The notes: generated by a model not told the origin, from the sequence alone. A DNA stretch of 64,000 nucleotides from Streptomyces antimycoticus (GCF_005405925.1 NZ_BJHV01000001.1:8680001-8744000); one strand, 5' to 3'; shown: positions 25,717-37,044, numbered from the stretch's first letter. Numbers and translations: made by a program.

Positions 25717-26777
25717 CCACGACCGAGGCCGGCACGACCGCCCCCACCCCGTCGGCCCCGCCCGCCCTGTACATCCAGGACGTGACTCTGCGGGACGGCA
25801 TGCACGCCGTCCGCCACCGCTACACCGTCGAGCAGGCGAGCACCATCGCCGCCGCCCTGGACGCCGCCGGGGTGGCCGCGATCGAGATCGCCCACGGCGA
25901 CGGCCTGTCCGGCTCCAGCGTCACCTACGGCATCGGCGCCCACACCGACTGGGACTGGATCGAGGCCGTCGTCGGGGCCGCCGGCCAGGCGATTCCCACC
26001 ACGCTGCTGCTGCCGGGCATCGGCACCCTGCACGACCTGAAGCGGGCCCACGTCCTCGGCATCCGCTCCGTGCGCGTCGCCACCCACTGCACCGAGGCCG
26101 ACATCTCGGCCCAGCACATCTCCGCCGCCCGCGAGATGGGCATGGACGTGGCCGGGTTCCTGATGATGTCGCATATGGCCGAGCCTGCCGAACTCGCCCG
26201 ACAGGCCAAGCTGATGGAGTCCTATGGCGCCCATTGCGTCTACGTCACCGACTCCGGCGGCCGGCTGACCATGGACGGTGTCCGCGACCGCTTCCGCGCC
26301 TACCGCGAGGTGCTCGACCCGGACACCGAACTCGGCATCCACGCCCACCACAACCTCGCCCTCGGCGTGGCCAACACCGTGGTCGCCGTCGAGAACGGCG
26401 TCACGCGCGTGGACGCCTCCCTCGCGGGCCAGGGCGCGGGGGCGGGCAACTGCCCGCTGGAGGCGTTCATCGCCGTCGCCGACCTGATGGGCTGGAAGCA
26501 CGGCTGCGACCTGTTCCCCCTCATGGACGCCGCCGACGATGTCGTCCGGCCCTTGCAGGACCGCGAGGTCCGGGTCGACCGGGAGACCCTCACCCTCGGC
26601 TACGCGGGCGTGTACTCCAGCTTCCTGCGCCATGCGGAGGCCGCCGCGGCCCGCCACGGTCTGGACACCCGCGCGATCCTCGTCGAGGTCGGCCGCCGCA
26701 AGATGGTCGGCGGCCAGGAGGACATGATCACGGACATCGCCCTCGACCTGGCCGCCCGCGCGAACACCGCCCCCTGA
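25713..26777 (+). CDS. mhpE: 4-hydroxy-2-oxovalerate aldolase
   Basis: The product has 354 residues, with ATG 25713 overlapping the preceding stop (ATGA). HMG-CoA-lyase-like TIM barrel: [17 protein letters not shown] at the N-terminus (Arg-Asp metal site), [14 protein letters not shown], and [15 protein letters not shown] with metal-binding histidines. It cleaves 4-hydroxy-2-oxovalerate into pyruvate and acetaldehyde, which passes to MhpF. No ring-cleavage dioxygenase is encoded in this window, so the pathway shown is only its lower part. Confidence 0.95.
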   Translation: MTTTEAGTTAPTPSAPPALYIQDVTLRDGMHAVRHRYTVEQASTIAAALDAAGVAAIEIAHGDGLSGSSVTYGIGAHTDWDWIEAVVGAAGQAIPTTLLLPGIGTLHDLKRAHVLGIRSVRVATHCTEADISAQHISAAREMGMDVAGFLMMSHMAEPAELARQAKLMESYGAHCVYVTDSGGRLTMDGVRDRFRAYREVLDPDTELGIHAHHNLALGVANTVVAVENGVTRVDASLAGQGAGAGNCPLEAFIAVADLMGWKHGCDLFPLMDAADDVVRPLQDREVRVDRETLTLGYAGVYSSFLRHAEAAAARHGLDTRAILVEVGRRKMVGGQEDMITDIALDLAARANTAP

Positions 26778-26869
26778 CCGCCGGATCGGCTCCGGCCACC
26801 TCGTCCCGTCCACGTCTCACCTCCGCCGGACCGGCGGTTCGCCCGAGGGGGAAAACGCCCGAGGGCGGC

Positions 26870-26889
26870 TGTACGGTATGCGGTACGAC
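26870..26889 (+). promoter_or_regulatory. GTAC-box operator upstream of the TetR gene
   Basis: TGTACGGTATGCGGTACGAC lies about 50 bp before the TetR start. Its reverse form is found at 28520-28539 with 18 of 20 bases identical, between the -35 and -10 of the luciferase-like gene. This makes it a good candidate operator for the TetR protein. Confidence 0.6.
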
Positions 26890-26940
26890 GGCGCCGGGCG
26901 CGTCGCCGGTTTCCGGTGGTGTGCGAAGAGGAGAGTCCAG

Positions 26941-27612
26941 GTGGCGGGTCCGCGGTCGCGTGCGAGGGCGCTCACTGCTGAGCGCATCATCGAGGTGGCC
27001 ACCCGGATCTGCGACGAGGAAGACATCGAGGTGCTGACCATCCGTCGGCTCGCCTCGGACCTCGGCGTGGGCGCCATGACGCTCTACAGCTACTTCCGCA
27101 GCAAGGAGGAGATCCTCGACGGGATCGCCGACCACGTCATGGGGAACTTCCGGCTGCCCACCGCCGAGGAGACCTCGCCCGAGGCGGTCGTGCGGGCCCT
27201 GGCGCTGGCCTTCCTCGACATGATGCGGGAGCACCCCAGCATCGTGCGGCTCTTCGCCACGCGGGTGAGCACCGGTCCGCAGTCCATGCGGGGTGCGTTC
27301 GAGGCGGTCATCGGGAGGCTGCGCGAGGCGGGGTTCGCGGACCGGGACGCGGTGCGGGTCTACGGCCTGATCGTGCAGTACAGCTTGGGATTCGCCAGCT
27401 ACCAGGCCCCCCGCCCGTGGGGGAAGGCGGACCATCCCGAGGCCGAGGAACTGCGCCGCCGCCGCAGGCACTTCTACGGAGCCCTGCCGCAGGCGGACTT
27501 CCCCAACATGGTGGAGCTCGCCGAGGACATGACCACACTGCCCAGCGATGAACAGTTCCTCTTCGGGCTCGACTGCCTCATCGAGGGCGTCCTGCGGCAG
27601 ACCGGCGACTGA
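26941..27612 (+). CDS. TetR-family transcriptional regulator of the catabolic cluster
   Basis: The product has 223 residues from GTG 26941, chosen for AGAGGAG 6 bases upstream; ATG 26878 lies inside the operator region. The HTH (LTIRRLASDLGVGAMTLYSYFRSKEEIL) is canonical. The ligand domain resembles the TetR_C family with DMMREHPSIVRLFAT. It is flanked by the meta-cleavage operon and the luciferase-like oxidoreductase gene, both with GTAC-rich operator-like sites, and probably senses an aromatic or alicyclic intermediate. Confidence 0.9.
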   Translation: MAGPRSRARALTAERIIEVATRICDEEDIEVLTIRRLASDLGVGAMTLYSYFRSKEEILDGIADHVMGNFRLPTAEETSPEAVVRALALAFLDMMREHPSIVRLFATRVSTGPQSMRGAFEAVIGRLREAGFADRDAVRVYGLIVQYSLGFASYQAPRPWGKADHPEAEELRRRRRHFYGALPQADFPNMVELAEDMTTLPSDEQFLFGLDCLIEGVLRQTGD

Positions 27613-27634
27613 GACGCGCTGCCTGGTTTCCCCG

Positions 27635-27658
27635 GCCCCGGGTCCTTCGGCCCGGGGC
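27635..27658 (+). terminator. Rho-independent-like stem-loop after the TetR gene
   Basis: GCCCCGGG (27635-27642) pairs with CCCGGGGC (27651-27658) around an 8-base loop, 22 bp after the TetR stop. No U-run follows. Confidence 0.65.
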
Positions 27659-27741
27659 TGAGCTGTCTTCGCCCCCCATCCGCCATGGACTCCCTATCCG
27701 CCAGGGGTGCTGTCAGGATCCTTGACGGCATACATCGAACG

Positions 27742-28517
27742 GTCCTGCTGAGCGCGGTGCTCGTCGGCGTGGGCCTCTTCGTGCGGCTCAGCCTGGAGGA
27801 GAGCCCCGAGTTCGCGGCGGTCAAGGCGCAGAACACGGTGGACCGGCTGCCCGTGGTCGAGGTCTTCCGCGAGTGCGGCGGACGGGTCGTGCTGATGGCC
27901 GGCGGCATCCTGAGCGCGGGAGTGGCCTTCACCCTGGCGAGCGTCTACAGCCTGGAGTACGCCCGTACCGGTCTGCAGCTGGACAAGGACACCATGATCG
28001 CCGTCCTGCTGCCGGCCACCCTCGTCATCATCGTGTGCGTGCCGCTGGCCGGAAAGCTGGCGGACCGGTTCGGAAACCGCAGGGTCTTCCTCGCCGGAGC
28101 GGTCTCGCTGATCGTGCTGCCGTTCGTCTGGCCGGCGCTGCTGCAGACGCGGGAGTACTGGCTGATGCTGCTGGGCTTCACGCTCCTGTTCATCGGCTAC
28201 TCCGCCAACTACGGGGTGGTGCCGGCGTATTTCTCCCAGGTCTTCCCGGCGCGCCTGAGGTTCACCGGCATGTCGATCGGTTTCACCGTCGGGCTGATCG
28301 CCGGAAACGCGTTCTCCCCCGACATCGCCACCTATCTGCTGCACACCACCGGCGGGTGGCTGGGCATCGCGGTCTACATGGCGGCGATGTCGGTCGTTTC
28401 GGTGACCGCGGCCTGTTCCTCCGGGAGGAGGGCGACGCACCGCGCCCGCCACGCGATCCGGTTCCGCACGATCCGGCTCCGCGCGTGGCCGACAACGGCA
28501 CCGCACAGGTCCATTGA
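27742..28517 (+). pseudogene. Remnant of an MHS-type MFS transporter, C-terminal half
   Basis: Homology-like sequence starts at VLLSAVLVGVGLFVRLSLEESPEFAAV, which is the mid-protein loop of metabolite:H+ symporters; the first six membrane segments are missing. Six later segments follow (ending GGWLGIAVYMAAMSVVSV). Near 28410 the natural C-terminus (LFLREEGDAPRPP) continues in another frame, so a single-base indel is also inferred. No ribosome binding site leads into the fragment. It probably once imported the substrate of the neighbouring catabolic genes. Confidence 0.8.
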
Positions 28518-28543
28518 CTGTCGTACGTCATACCGTACATAGT
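28514..28543 (+). promoter_or_regulatory. Promoter of the luciferase-like gene with embedded GTAC operator
   Basis: TTGACT (28514-28519) and CATAGT (28538-28543) are spaced 18 bases. The 20-base site GTCGTACGTCATACCGTACA (28520-28539) fills the spacer, the classic place for repressor binding, and is the inverse of the site in front of the TetR gene. Confidence 0.65.
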
Positions 28544-28576
28544 ACTAACATCAAGTCGAGCCGTCAGGAGGAGACC

Positions 28577-29611
28577 GTGAGCGGGATACGCGTCGGCGTC
28601 CGCATACCGCCGTGCGACCGGGTGGACCGGCTGGCCACAACCGCCCGGCGAGCGGAGGAACTGGGCTTCGACCAGGTGTGGTTCCCCGACTCCCAGCTGC
28701 TGTGGCGGGACGTGTTCACGGTCCTGACCGCCGCCGCGCTGGGCACCGAGCGCATCGGCCTGGGCAGCGCGGTCACCAACCTCGCCACCCGGCACCCGGC
28801 CGTCGTCGCCTCGGCCGCGCGCAGCGTCGCCGAACTGGCCCCCGGCCGGTTCACCCTCGGCCTCGGCGTGGGCAACAGCTCGGTCGGCCCCATCGGCATG
28901 CGCCAGAGCACCGGGGCGGAGCTGCGCGACGGGCTCGCCACGCTGCGGGCGCTGTTCGCGGGGGAGGAGTGGGACTTCAACGGCGTACGGTCCCGGCTGC
29001 GGGACCCGGATCCGAACGTGCCGATCCACATGGCCGCCAGCGGCCCCCGCAATCTGCGGCTCGCCGGGGAGATCGCCGACGGTGTCATCCTGCTCAGTGG
29101 CGTCTCGCGGAACACCCTCGCCAGTGCCACCGCCCGGGTGCGGGAGGGCGCCGAGGCCGCGGGCCGCACCGCGGCGGCCATCCCGCTGACGGTCTCGGCG
29201 TTCTGCGCGGTGACCGACGACATCGAGGCCGAAGCCCGGCTGCTCAAGCCGATCTGCGCCTCGATCGCCCAGAACGGCGGAGCGCCCTTCCTCGCCCTGG
29301 CCGGGATCGAACTGGACGTACCCGCACGGGTGGAGGGGGTCTACCCGGACCTCGTCCACGCCGAGGACTGGGACGCGGCCGTCGAGATCTGCTCGGCCTG
29401 GGTGAGCGATGCGGCGGTGCTCCGTTTCGCCCAGGAGTTCTGCCTGTTCGGAACCGCCCAGGAGATCGCCGGACGGCTCACCGCGCTGCACGCCGACGGG
29501 GTGACCGATGTGTTCCTCCAGCACGTCGGCTCCTACGATCCGCCCACCGAGCTGATCGAGAGGGTCGGCTCAGAGGTGCTGCCCGCCCTGCGGCCGGAAG
29601 CCGGCCGGTGA
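28577..29611 (+). CDS. LLM-class flavin-dependent oxidoreductase (luciferase-like)
   Basis: The product has 344 residues from GTG 28577, with AGGAGGAG upstream. The luciferase-like TIM barrel is seen from VGVRIPPCDRVDRLATTARRAEELGFDQVWFPDS to LGSAVTNLATRHPAVVASAARSVAELAPGRFTLGLGVGNS, and HMAASGPRNLRLAGEIADGVIL. It resembles F420- or FMN-dependent reductases of the methylene-H4MPT reductase type; the cofactor cannot be fixed by eye. It is probably repressed by the TetR protein and may act in the same catabolic route. Confidence 0.87.
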   Translation: MSGIRVGVRIPPCDRVDRLATTARRAEELGFDQVWFPDSQLLWRDVFTVLTAAALGTERIGLGSAVTNLATRHPAVVASAARSVAELAPGRFTLGLGVGNSSVGPIGMRQSTGAELRDGLATLRALFAGEEWDFNGVRSRLRDPDPNVPIHMAASGPRNLRLAGEIADGVILLSGVSRNTLASATARVREGAEAAGRTAAAIPLTVSAFCAVTDDIEAEARLLKPICASIAQNGGAPFLALAGIELDVPARVEGVYPDLVHAEDWDAAVEICSAWVSDAAVLRFAQEFCLFGTAQEIAGRLTALHADGVTDVFLQHVGSYDPPTELIERVGSEVLPALRPEAGR

Positions 29612-30188
29612 GCGTACTGGAGGAGCTGGTCCGGCGCGGCCACAACGGCGCGCGCACGGCCGGGCCGGACACCCGGCCCCGGGCGGCCCTGCATGTCCTG
29701 GACACGTTGGGCCGCGTGGTGGCCGGCGCCTCCGATCCGCCGGCCGCGCGGCCGGCCCGGTTCACGGCGCGGACCGGCGACACCGGGGAGCTGTGCACGC
29801 CCGCCGTGGCCGGGACGCACTCCCCGTGCACGGCGGTTCTTGGAATCGGTGCCGGCCCACGCCGAAGAGTACGACGCCCTGCATCCCGCCGCGGCGGTCG
29901 TCCAGGCCGCCGTGGTGATCCCGGCCGCCTTGGCCGCGGCCGACCGCGAAGGGCTGCCGGGCAGCGCCGTCACCGACGCGGGAGATCCTGGGCGCAGGAG
30001 GTGGCGCCGCCCGATCCACGCCCACGGAGGTGGTCACGGCCACGTTCCGCCGCCAGACCGGGGCGGACGAGGACGACCCGGACTGGCCGCGGTGGATCGA
30101 GCGCTGCCTGACGCTGGACACCGTCCCCGACATCGGCGACCTGCGGCGGGACCTGTGCCGGCTCAGCCGGAAACCCCGTCGGCCGTGA
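29608..30188 (+). pseudogene. Degraded MmgE/PrpD-family gene
   Basis: Starts at GTG 29608, overlapping the oxidoreductase stop (GTGA), so it once belonged to that operon. The first frame gives VSVLEELVRRGHNGARTAGPDTRPRA...HVLDTLGRVVAGAS, typical of PrpD N-termini. Around 29840 the frame changes to HAEEYDALHPAAAVVQAAVVIPAALAAA, the conserved PrpD His/Asp helix. Near 29980 it breaks again, and a last piece ends at 30188 (WIERCLTLDTVPDIGDL). Intact members have about 450 residues, so large internal parts are missing. Confidence 0.75.
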
Positions 30189-30285
30189 CCACCAGCACCG
30201 GTGGCCGGCGCCCCCGCCGCGCACCGCTCACCACGGTGGCCAATACGGGGGCGCCGTCGTGCATGAGGTTGCTACTGCCCGTCGG

Positions 30286-32032
<1,747 letters not shown>

Positions 32033-32935
32033 ATGCAGCAGATAACGCTGGGCGATGTCACCATCACACGCGTCGAGGAATACTACGGCCCGGTCGACCT
32101 GACCCCCCGGGCATTCTTCCCGGAAAGCCCGGAGGAGGTCTGGGAGGACAATGCGTCCTGGTTGGTCCCGGACTTCTACGATCCCGACACCGACAATGTG
32201 CGGTCCGCGATTCAGACCTGGGTCCTGCGCAGTGAGGGCAAGACCATTCTGGTCGACACCGGTGTGGGCAACCACAAGCACCGGCCCTACGCGCCGGTGT
32301 GGAGCTATCTGAACACCGATTTCCTGGGGAATCTCGCCAGGGCCGGGGTGGGTCCGGAGGACGTCGACATCGTGATCAACACACATCTGCACGTCGACCA
32401 CGTGGGCTGGAACACCCGCCTCGACGGCCGCCAGTGGGTTCCGACGTTCCCGAACGCCACCTATATTCTCCCCGAGCGTGACTTCGAGTTCTGGAATCCG
32501 GAGAATGAGCACAAGTCGCTGCTCGGCCGGGGCAATCAGAATGTCTTCGAGGATTCCGTCGCGCCCGTCCATCAAGCGGGCAAGGCGCTGCTGTGGGACG
32601 GCGGTCTCGACATCGACGCCAATCTGCGACTGGAAATCGCCCCCGGACACACCCCGGGCTCGTCCGTGCTCGCTCTCGATTCCCGCGGCGATCGCGCGCT
32701 CTTCGTGGGGGACCTGCTGCACAGCCCGGTGCAGATCGCGGCTCCCGACACCAACAGCTGCTTCTGCGAGAACCCGGCCGAATCCCGCGCCACCCGCCGC
32801 CGGCTCCTCGGCCGGGCGGCCGAGGAGAACACCCTGGTCTTCCCCGCACACCTGGGCGGTCATGGGGCCGCGGAGGTGCGGCGCGACGGCGACGGGTTCG
32901 CCATCAAGGAATGGGCGGCCTTCGCGCGCCTGTGA
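32033..32935 (+). CDS. Metallo-beta-lactamase-fold hydrolase (lactonase-like)
   Basis: The product has 300 residues. The metal site is complete: HLHVDH (HxHxDH), IAPGHTPGSS and ALFVGDLLH supply further ligands, with a late His in FPAHLGGHG. Overall size and the WNTRLDG insertion resemble quorum-quenching lactonase-like and SdsA-like cytosolic enzymes. No signal peptide. It precedes a carboxylesterase gene on the same strand, 90 bp apart. Confidence 0.85.
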   Translation: MQQITLGDVTITRVEEYYGPVDLTPRAFFPESPEEVWEDNASWLVPDFYDPDTDNVRSAIQTWVLRSEGKTILVDTGVGNHKHRPYAPVWSYLNTDFLGNLARAGVGPEDVDIVINTHLHVDHVGWNTRLDGRQWVPTFPNATYILPERDFEFWNPENEHKSLLGRGNQNVFEDSVAPVHQAGKALLWDGGLDIDANLRLEIAPGHTPGSSVLALDSRGDRALFVGDLLHSPVQIAAPDTNSCFCENPAESRATRRRLLGRAAEENTLVFPAHLGGHGAAEVRRDGDGFAIKEWAAFARL

Positions 32936-32992
32936 CCCCGGACCGTCTGCGGCCCCGGACCGTCTGTGATCCGGACCGTCTGTGATCGGACC
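32936..32992. repeat. Short tandem repeat between hydrolase and esterase genes
   Basis: Three and a half copies of a 16-18 bp unit (CCGGACCGTCTGTGAT, first copy diverged) lie between the stop at 32935 and the esterase start. They may affect spacing or RNA structure. Confidence 0.7.
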
Positions 32993-33025
32993 GGAGCGAG
33001 ACCGAGAAAGAGAAACACCGAGCAT

Positions 33026-34519
33026 ATGACGAACACCTTCGCCCCCATCGTGGCCACCTCCCAAGGCGCCGTCCGCGGCCGCCGGGAGGAGCACGCCACC
33101 GTCTTCCGGCACATCCCCTATGCCGCCCCGCCACGGGGCGCCGCCCGGTTCGCCCCGCCGGTGCCCCACCCGCCGTGGGACGGTGTCCGGGATGCCACCG
33201 CCGAGGGCCCCACGGCACCGCAGCCCAAGCGCGACGCGTTCGGCGACCTCGATATGTCCCCGTACTTCGGGCAGGGCTGGGTCCCGGGCGAGGACTACCT
33301 CGCGGTGAACGTCTGGACGCCCGACACCACACGCGACGACCTCCCCGTGATGGTGTTCGTGCACGGCGGCGGATTCGTGGCCGGGTCCACCCGGTCGGCG
33401 CTCTACGACGGCACCGGCTTCGCCCGTGACGGCGTCGTCCTGGTCACCCTCAACTACCGGCTCGGCGTACCCGGCTTCCTGCACCTCCCCGACGCCCCCG
33501 ACAACCGGGGTCTGCTGGATGTGATCGCGGCCTTGCGCTGGGTCGAGGAGAACATCGCGGCCTTCGGCGGCGACCGGTCCCGGGTGACGCTCTTCGGGCA
33601 GTCGGCGGGCGCCACGATCGTGGGCGCGGTGGTGGCCGACCCACGGGCCGAAGGTCTCTTCCAGCGGGCGATCATCCAGAGCGGCAACGGCCTGGGAGCG
33701 TTCGCCCCCGCCCAGGCCGACCGGGTCACCCGGGAACTCGCCCGCATCCTGGGGACCGCCCCCACCGCGGAGGCGCTGGCGTCGGTCCCCGACGAGCGCT
33801 TCGTCGAGGCCATGCCCCACCTCGCGGGCATCGATCTCACCGTCGACGGGCACTACGACCCGCTGATCGGCCTGAGCCCGTTCAGCCTCGTCCTGGACCA
33901 GCAGCCGGCCGAGGCCGTGGCCGCCGGCCGCGGCGCGGACATCGACCTGCTGCTCGGCACCAACGCCGAGGAGGGCAACCTCTATCTGGCCCCGCTCGGC
34001 CACCTGGCGTCCTCGGCCGAGGAGGACGTCCACGCCGTGGCGGCACGCTCCCACCCCGCCCCGGAGCAACTGGTGGAGGTCTACCGCCGCGAGCGGCCCG
34101 GGGCGTCCGCCGGGGAGCTGCGGGCCGCCATCATGACGGACGCCCTGTTCGGCGCGGGAACGCGGCGGCTCGCGGCAGCCCATGCCCAGCAGCCCTCGGC
34201 GCGGACACACGTCTATGAGTTCGCCTGGCGGTCGCGGGCCCTGGACGGGCAGCTCGGCGCCACGCATGTCATGGAGCTGCCGTTCGTGTTCGACCGCACC
34301 GATCTGCCGCGGCTCCATGGCCCCGAGGCGCTCCTGGGCCCGGCCGAGCCGCCCGCCGGCCTCGCGTCCCGCCTCCACGCCACCTGGATCCGGTTCGCGA
34401 GGACGGGCGACCCCGGCTGGCCGCCGTACGACGGCGTGCGCCGGACGACCATGCGCATCGCCGGGACATGGACGCAGGTGGCGGACCCCGGCGCCCCGAT
34501 ACGGCGGGCCTGGGAATAG
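33026..34519 (+). CDS. Type B carboxylesterase/lipase family protein
   Basis: The product has 497 residues from ATG 33026. Oxyanion loop VFVHGGGFVAGS, nucleophile Ser in TLFGQSAGATIV, acid Glu in GTNAEEGNLYL, and the likely His in GATHVMELPFVF make a complete carboxylesterase triad. No signal peptide is seen, so it is probably intracellular, hydrolysing esters taken up or released from plant-derived compounds. A perfect stem-loop follows the gene. Confidence 0.9.
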   Translation: MTNTFAPIVATSQGAVRGRREEHATVFRHIPYAAPPRGAARFAPPVPHPPWDGVRDATAEGPTAPQPKRDAFGDLDMSPYFGQGWVPGEDYLAVNVWTPDTTRDDLPVMVFVHGGGFVAGSTRSALYDGTGFARDGVVLVTLNYRLGVPGFLHLPDAPDNRGLLDVIAALRWVEENIAAFGGDRSRVTLFGQSAGATIVGAVVADPRAEGLFQRAIIQSGNGLGAFAPAQADRVTRELARILGTAPTAEALASVPDERFVEAMPHLAGIDLTVDGHYDPLIGLSPFSLVLDQQPAEAVAAGRGADIDLLLGTNAEEGNLYLAPLGHLASSAEEDVHAVAARSHPAPEQLVEVYRRERPGASAGELRAAIMTDALFGAGTRRLAAAHAQQPSARTHVYEFAWRSRALDGQLGATHVMELPFVFDRTDLPRLHGPEALLGPAEPPAGLASRLHATWIRFARTGDPGWPPYDGVRRTTMRIAGTWTQVADPGAPIRRAWE

Positions 34520-34567
34520 CGCCCGCGCGGACGGTCGCACCGCCGCCATCACACGGAGCTCGGCTTC

Positions 34568-34605
34568 GGCGCCCATCGGGACCTCCCGGTGGGCGCCGTT
34601 CCGCT
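34568..34605 (+). terminator. Terminator after the carboxylesterase gene
   Basis: GGCGCCCA (34568-34575) pairs with TGGGCGCC (34590-34597), with further inner pairs, and is followed by GTTCCGCTTTTCC. Confidence 0.75.
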
Positions 34606-34708
34606 TTTCCGTACGCGCCGTCCCGGCGCCGGTGTTTTTCGGCCCCGGCAAGGGCTTGACCAGAGGCGAAGTGGCTCCTACATTCCTCTCACCCTCGAGG
34701 TAGATCGA

Positions 34709-34723
34709 TTAACCACTCGTTAA
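34709..34723 (+). promoter_or_regulatory. Probable LacI operator upstream of the sugar ABC operon
   Basis: TTAAC and GTTAA are exact inverted arms around CACTC, 24 bp before the GTG start of the binding-protein gene. A LacI regulator is encoded inside the operon (37869-38912), so autoregulation through this site is likely. Confidence 0.6.
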
Positions 34724-34746
34724 CCGCCTGGTTGGAGACCCCCGCA

Positions 34747-36036
34747 GTGCACTCACCGCTGACTCGGCGCGGCTTCCTCGCCACCGGTTCCGGCCTGGCC
34801 GCCGCGACCGTCCTGCCTGGCCTGTCCGGCTGCTCCGCACTGACGGGAGCGGACTCCGATCCCGATACCCTCGTCGTGCACAGCCAGCTGGGCACCACCG
34901 CGCCGGGATCGCCGACCTACCTCGCGGCCCTCGACCGGTTCCGCAAGGAAAATCCGGGACTCAAGGTCAAGAACCTCATCAACGGCGACGACCTCGCGCA
35001 GGTCTACGAGACCTCGCGGCTGGCCCGCAAGGAGCCGGACGTCGTCATGGTCAACCTCTACGACAAGACGCTGGCATGGACCGACGTCGGCGCCACCGTC
35101 GATGTCAAGGGCTACCTGGACGACTGGGGGCTGCGCGACCGCGTGCTCCCGCGGGCCCTGGCCGAGTGGACCGACGCCAAGGGCCGGGTGCGGGCCTTCC
35201 CCTACTTCGCCACCAACTGGCCGATCGCCTTCAACCGGGCCCTGCTGGACCGCGCGGGCGTCGACGCGATACCCACCACGGGCGATGAGCTGATCGCCGC
35301 GGCCCGCAAGCTGCGCGCCAAGGGGATCGCGCCCGTGACCGTGGGCGGCAACGACTGGACCGGGCAGAAACTGCTCGCCCAGATCATCCAGACCTTCCTC
35401 ACCGAGGACGAGGCCCGGCACGCCTACACCACGGGGGACTTCGGCAGCAGGGGCGCCCGGGAGGGCATCGACTACTTCGTGACGCTGCGCGACGCGGGCG
35501 TCTTCGCCGACAAGGCGCAGGGCCTCACCTCGGACACGATGACCACGCAGTTCAACACCCAGGCCGCGGCGATCGAGTCGGCGATGTCCTCGGCGCTGGC
35601 CAAGGTGCCCGAGAAAGTGGCCCGGCACACCGAGGTCGGCGGCTGGCCCCTGACCGGCGGCGCCGTCCACGACAAGCCCACCATCCTGCGGACCTACACC
35701 CTCATCGGGTTCTGGATCAGCCCGAACGGCACCAAGAAGATCGACGCCGTCGAGAAGTTCCTGCGCTTCATGTACCGGCCGGACACCGTCTCCCGGTTCA
35801 TCAAGGAGAGCGGCCGCGACATGGCGCTGCGCTCCGACACCCTCAGCACGGACTTCCCGCTGGTCGCCGCGGCCCAGCGGCTGGGCGGGGCCGTCAGCCA
35901 GGCGCTGCTGCCCGATGTGTACGTCCCGCCCGCCGCCGCCCAGCCGCTGATCACCGCGACCAGCACGTCCTTCACCCGCGGCACCAGCGCCGCGAAGGTC
36001 CGCGCCGCGCTCGAGACCGCGTACCGCTCCGCGTGA
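34747..36036 (+). CDS. Sugar ABC transporter substrate-binding lipoprotein
   Basis: The product has 429 residues from GTG 34747 (GGAG 9 bases upstream; TTG 34732 is less likely). The N-terminus has a twin-arginine-like TRRGFLATGSGLAAA and a lipobox LSGC. The mature part is an extracellular solute-binding protein family 1 domain (AALDRFRKENPGLKV, PYFATNWPIAFNRALLDRAGV). It delivers an oligosaccharide or sugar to the two permeases encoded next; no ATPase gene is present, so a shared MsiK-type ATPase is expected. Confidence 0.92.
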   Translation: MHSPLTRRGFLATGSGLAAATVLPGLSGCSALTGADSDPDTLVVHSQLGTTAPGSPTYLAALDRFRKENPGLKVKNLINGDDLAQVYETSRLARKEPDVVMVNLYDKTLAWTDVGATVDVKGYLDDWGLRDRVLPRALAEWTDAKGRVRAFPYFATNWPIAFNRALLDRAGVDAIPTTGDELIAAARKLRAKGIAPVTVGGNDWTGQKLLAQIIQTFLTEDEARHAYTTGDFGSRGAREGIDYFVTLRDAGVFADKAQGLTSDTMTTQFNTQAAAIESAMSSALAKVPEKVARHTEVGGWPLTGGAVHDKPTILRTYTLIGFWISPNGTKKIDAVEKFLRFMYRPDTVSRFIKESGRDMALRSDTLSTDFPLVAAAQRLGGAVSQALLPDVYVPPAAAQPLITATSTSFTRGTSAAKVRAALETAYRSA

Positions 36037-36088
36037 ACCGCCCGCCCGCTCACTCATATCCCGAGCCCGACTCCACGGGAGCCACCTC

Positions 36089-37027
36089 ATGACGACGTTG
36101 ACGCCGACCCCGGGCGGGGCCGCGGTCCGCCGGCCCGCACCGCCCTCCACCACGGCCCGTATCGGCACGCCCCGGCAGGGCGGCACGATCCTCGCCGTCC
36201 CGGCGCTGGTCTGGTACGCGGTCTTCATGATCGGCCCGGTGATCGCCATCTTCGTGATCGCCGTCCTGCACTGGCCGGGCATGCTCCAGCCGGTGTCCTT
36301 CGCCGGTCTCGGCAACGTCCGCACGGTCCTCGACGACCCCGTCTTCTGGGACGCGGTGCGCAACACCGCCGTCCAGCTGGCGGTGGCGCTGCCCATCATG
36401 ATCGTGTGCGCGTACATGCTCGGCTACTACGTGGCGCAGAAGCCGCCCGGGCACCGCGTCATCCGCTATCTGCTGTTCATCCCCGGCCTGATCTCCACCC
36501 CCGCCAAGGCGATGGTGTTCTACGCGGCGCTGTCCCCGGACGGGCTGGCCAACGGCGCGCTGCAGTCGGTGGGGCTCGGTTCGCTCACCGACGCCTGGCT
36601 CGCCTCGCCCTCGACGGCCCTGGCCTGTCTCATCGCCCTGGACGTGTGGAGCGGGATCGGCTTCACCGCCGTCCTGTTCGCCGCCCGGCTCGACAGTGTC
36701 CCGGACGACCTCGGCGAGGCGGCGCAGCTCGACGGGGCCGGGCACTGGCGGACCATGTGGCGCATCCACTTCCCCGTGATCCGCGACTATGTCGGCGTCG
36801 TCACCATGCTGCAGTTCCTGTGGACCCTCTTCGGCTCGGCCCAGCACGTGCTGCTGCTCACCCAGGGCGGTCCCGGCAGTTCGTCCACGACGCTGTCCTT
36901 CCTCGTCTACCAGAAGGCGTTCATCGCGGCCGACCTGGGCTACAGCCAGACCGTCGGCGTCATCCTCTTCCTGGCCGGGCTCGTCGGGCTGCTCACCATC
37001 CGCCGCGCGTTCCGCCAGAACTACTGA
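36089..37027 (+). CDS. Sugar ABC transporter permease (MalF-like)
   Basis: The product has 312 residues and about six membrane helices. The EAA loop reads EAAQLDGAGHWRTMWRIHFPVI, the contact site for the ATPase. The C-terminal GGPGSSSTTLSFLVYQKAF is typical of binding-protein-dependent sugar permeases of the MalF/UgpA type. It follows the binding protein by 52 bp. Confidence 0.93.
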   Translation: MTTLTPTPGGAAVRRPAPPSTTARIGTPRQGGTILAVPALVWYAVFMIGPVIAIFVIAVLHWPGMLQPVSFAGLGNVRTVLDDPVFWDAVRNTAVQLAVALPIMIVCAYMLGYYVAQKPPGHRVIRYLLFIPGLISTPAKAMVFYAALSPDGLANGALQSVGLGSLTDAWLASPSTALACLIALDVWSGIGFTAVLFAARLDSVPDDLGEAAQLDGAGHWRTMWRIHFPVIRDYVGVVTMLQFLWTLFGSAQHVLLLTQGGPGSSSTTLSFLVYQKAFIAADLGYSQTVGVILFLAGLVGLLTIRRAFRQNY

Positions 37028-37044
37028 CCCGAAGGCGGCTCACC

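Noticed and set aside
27685..28542. A complete small transporter starting at 27685
   Set aside because: The homologous part begins mid-protein and lacks the first six helices; no ribosome binding site is seen.
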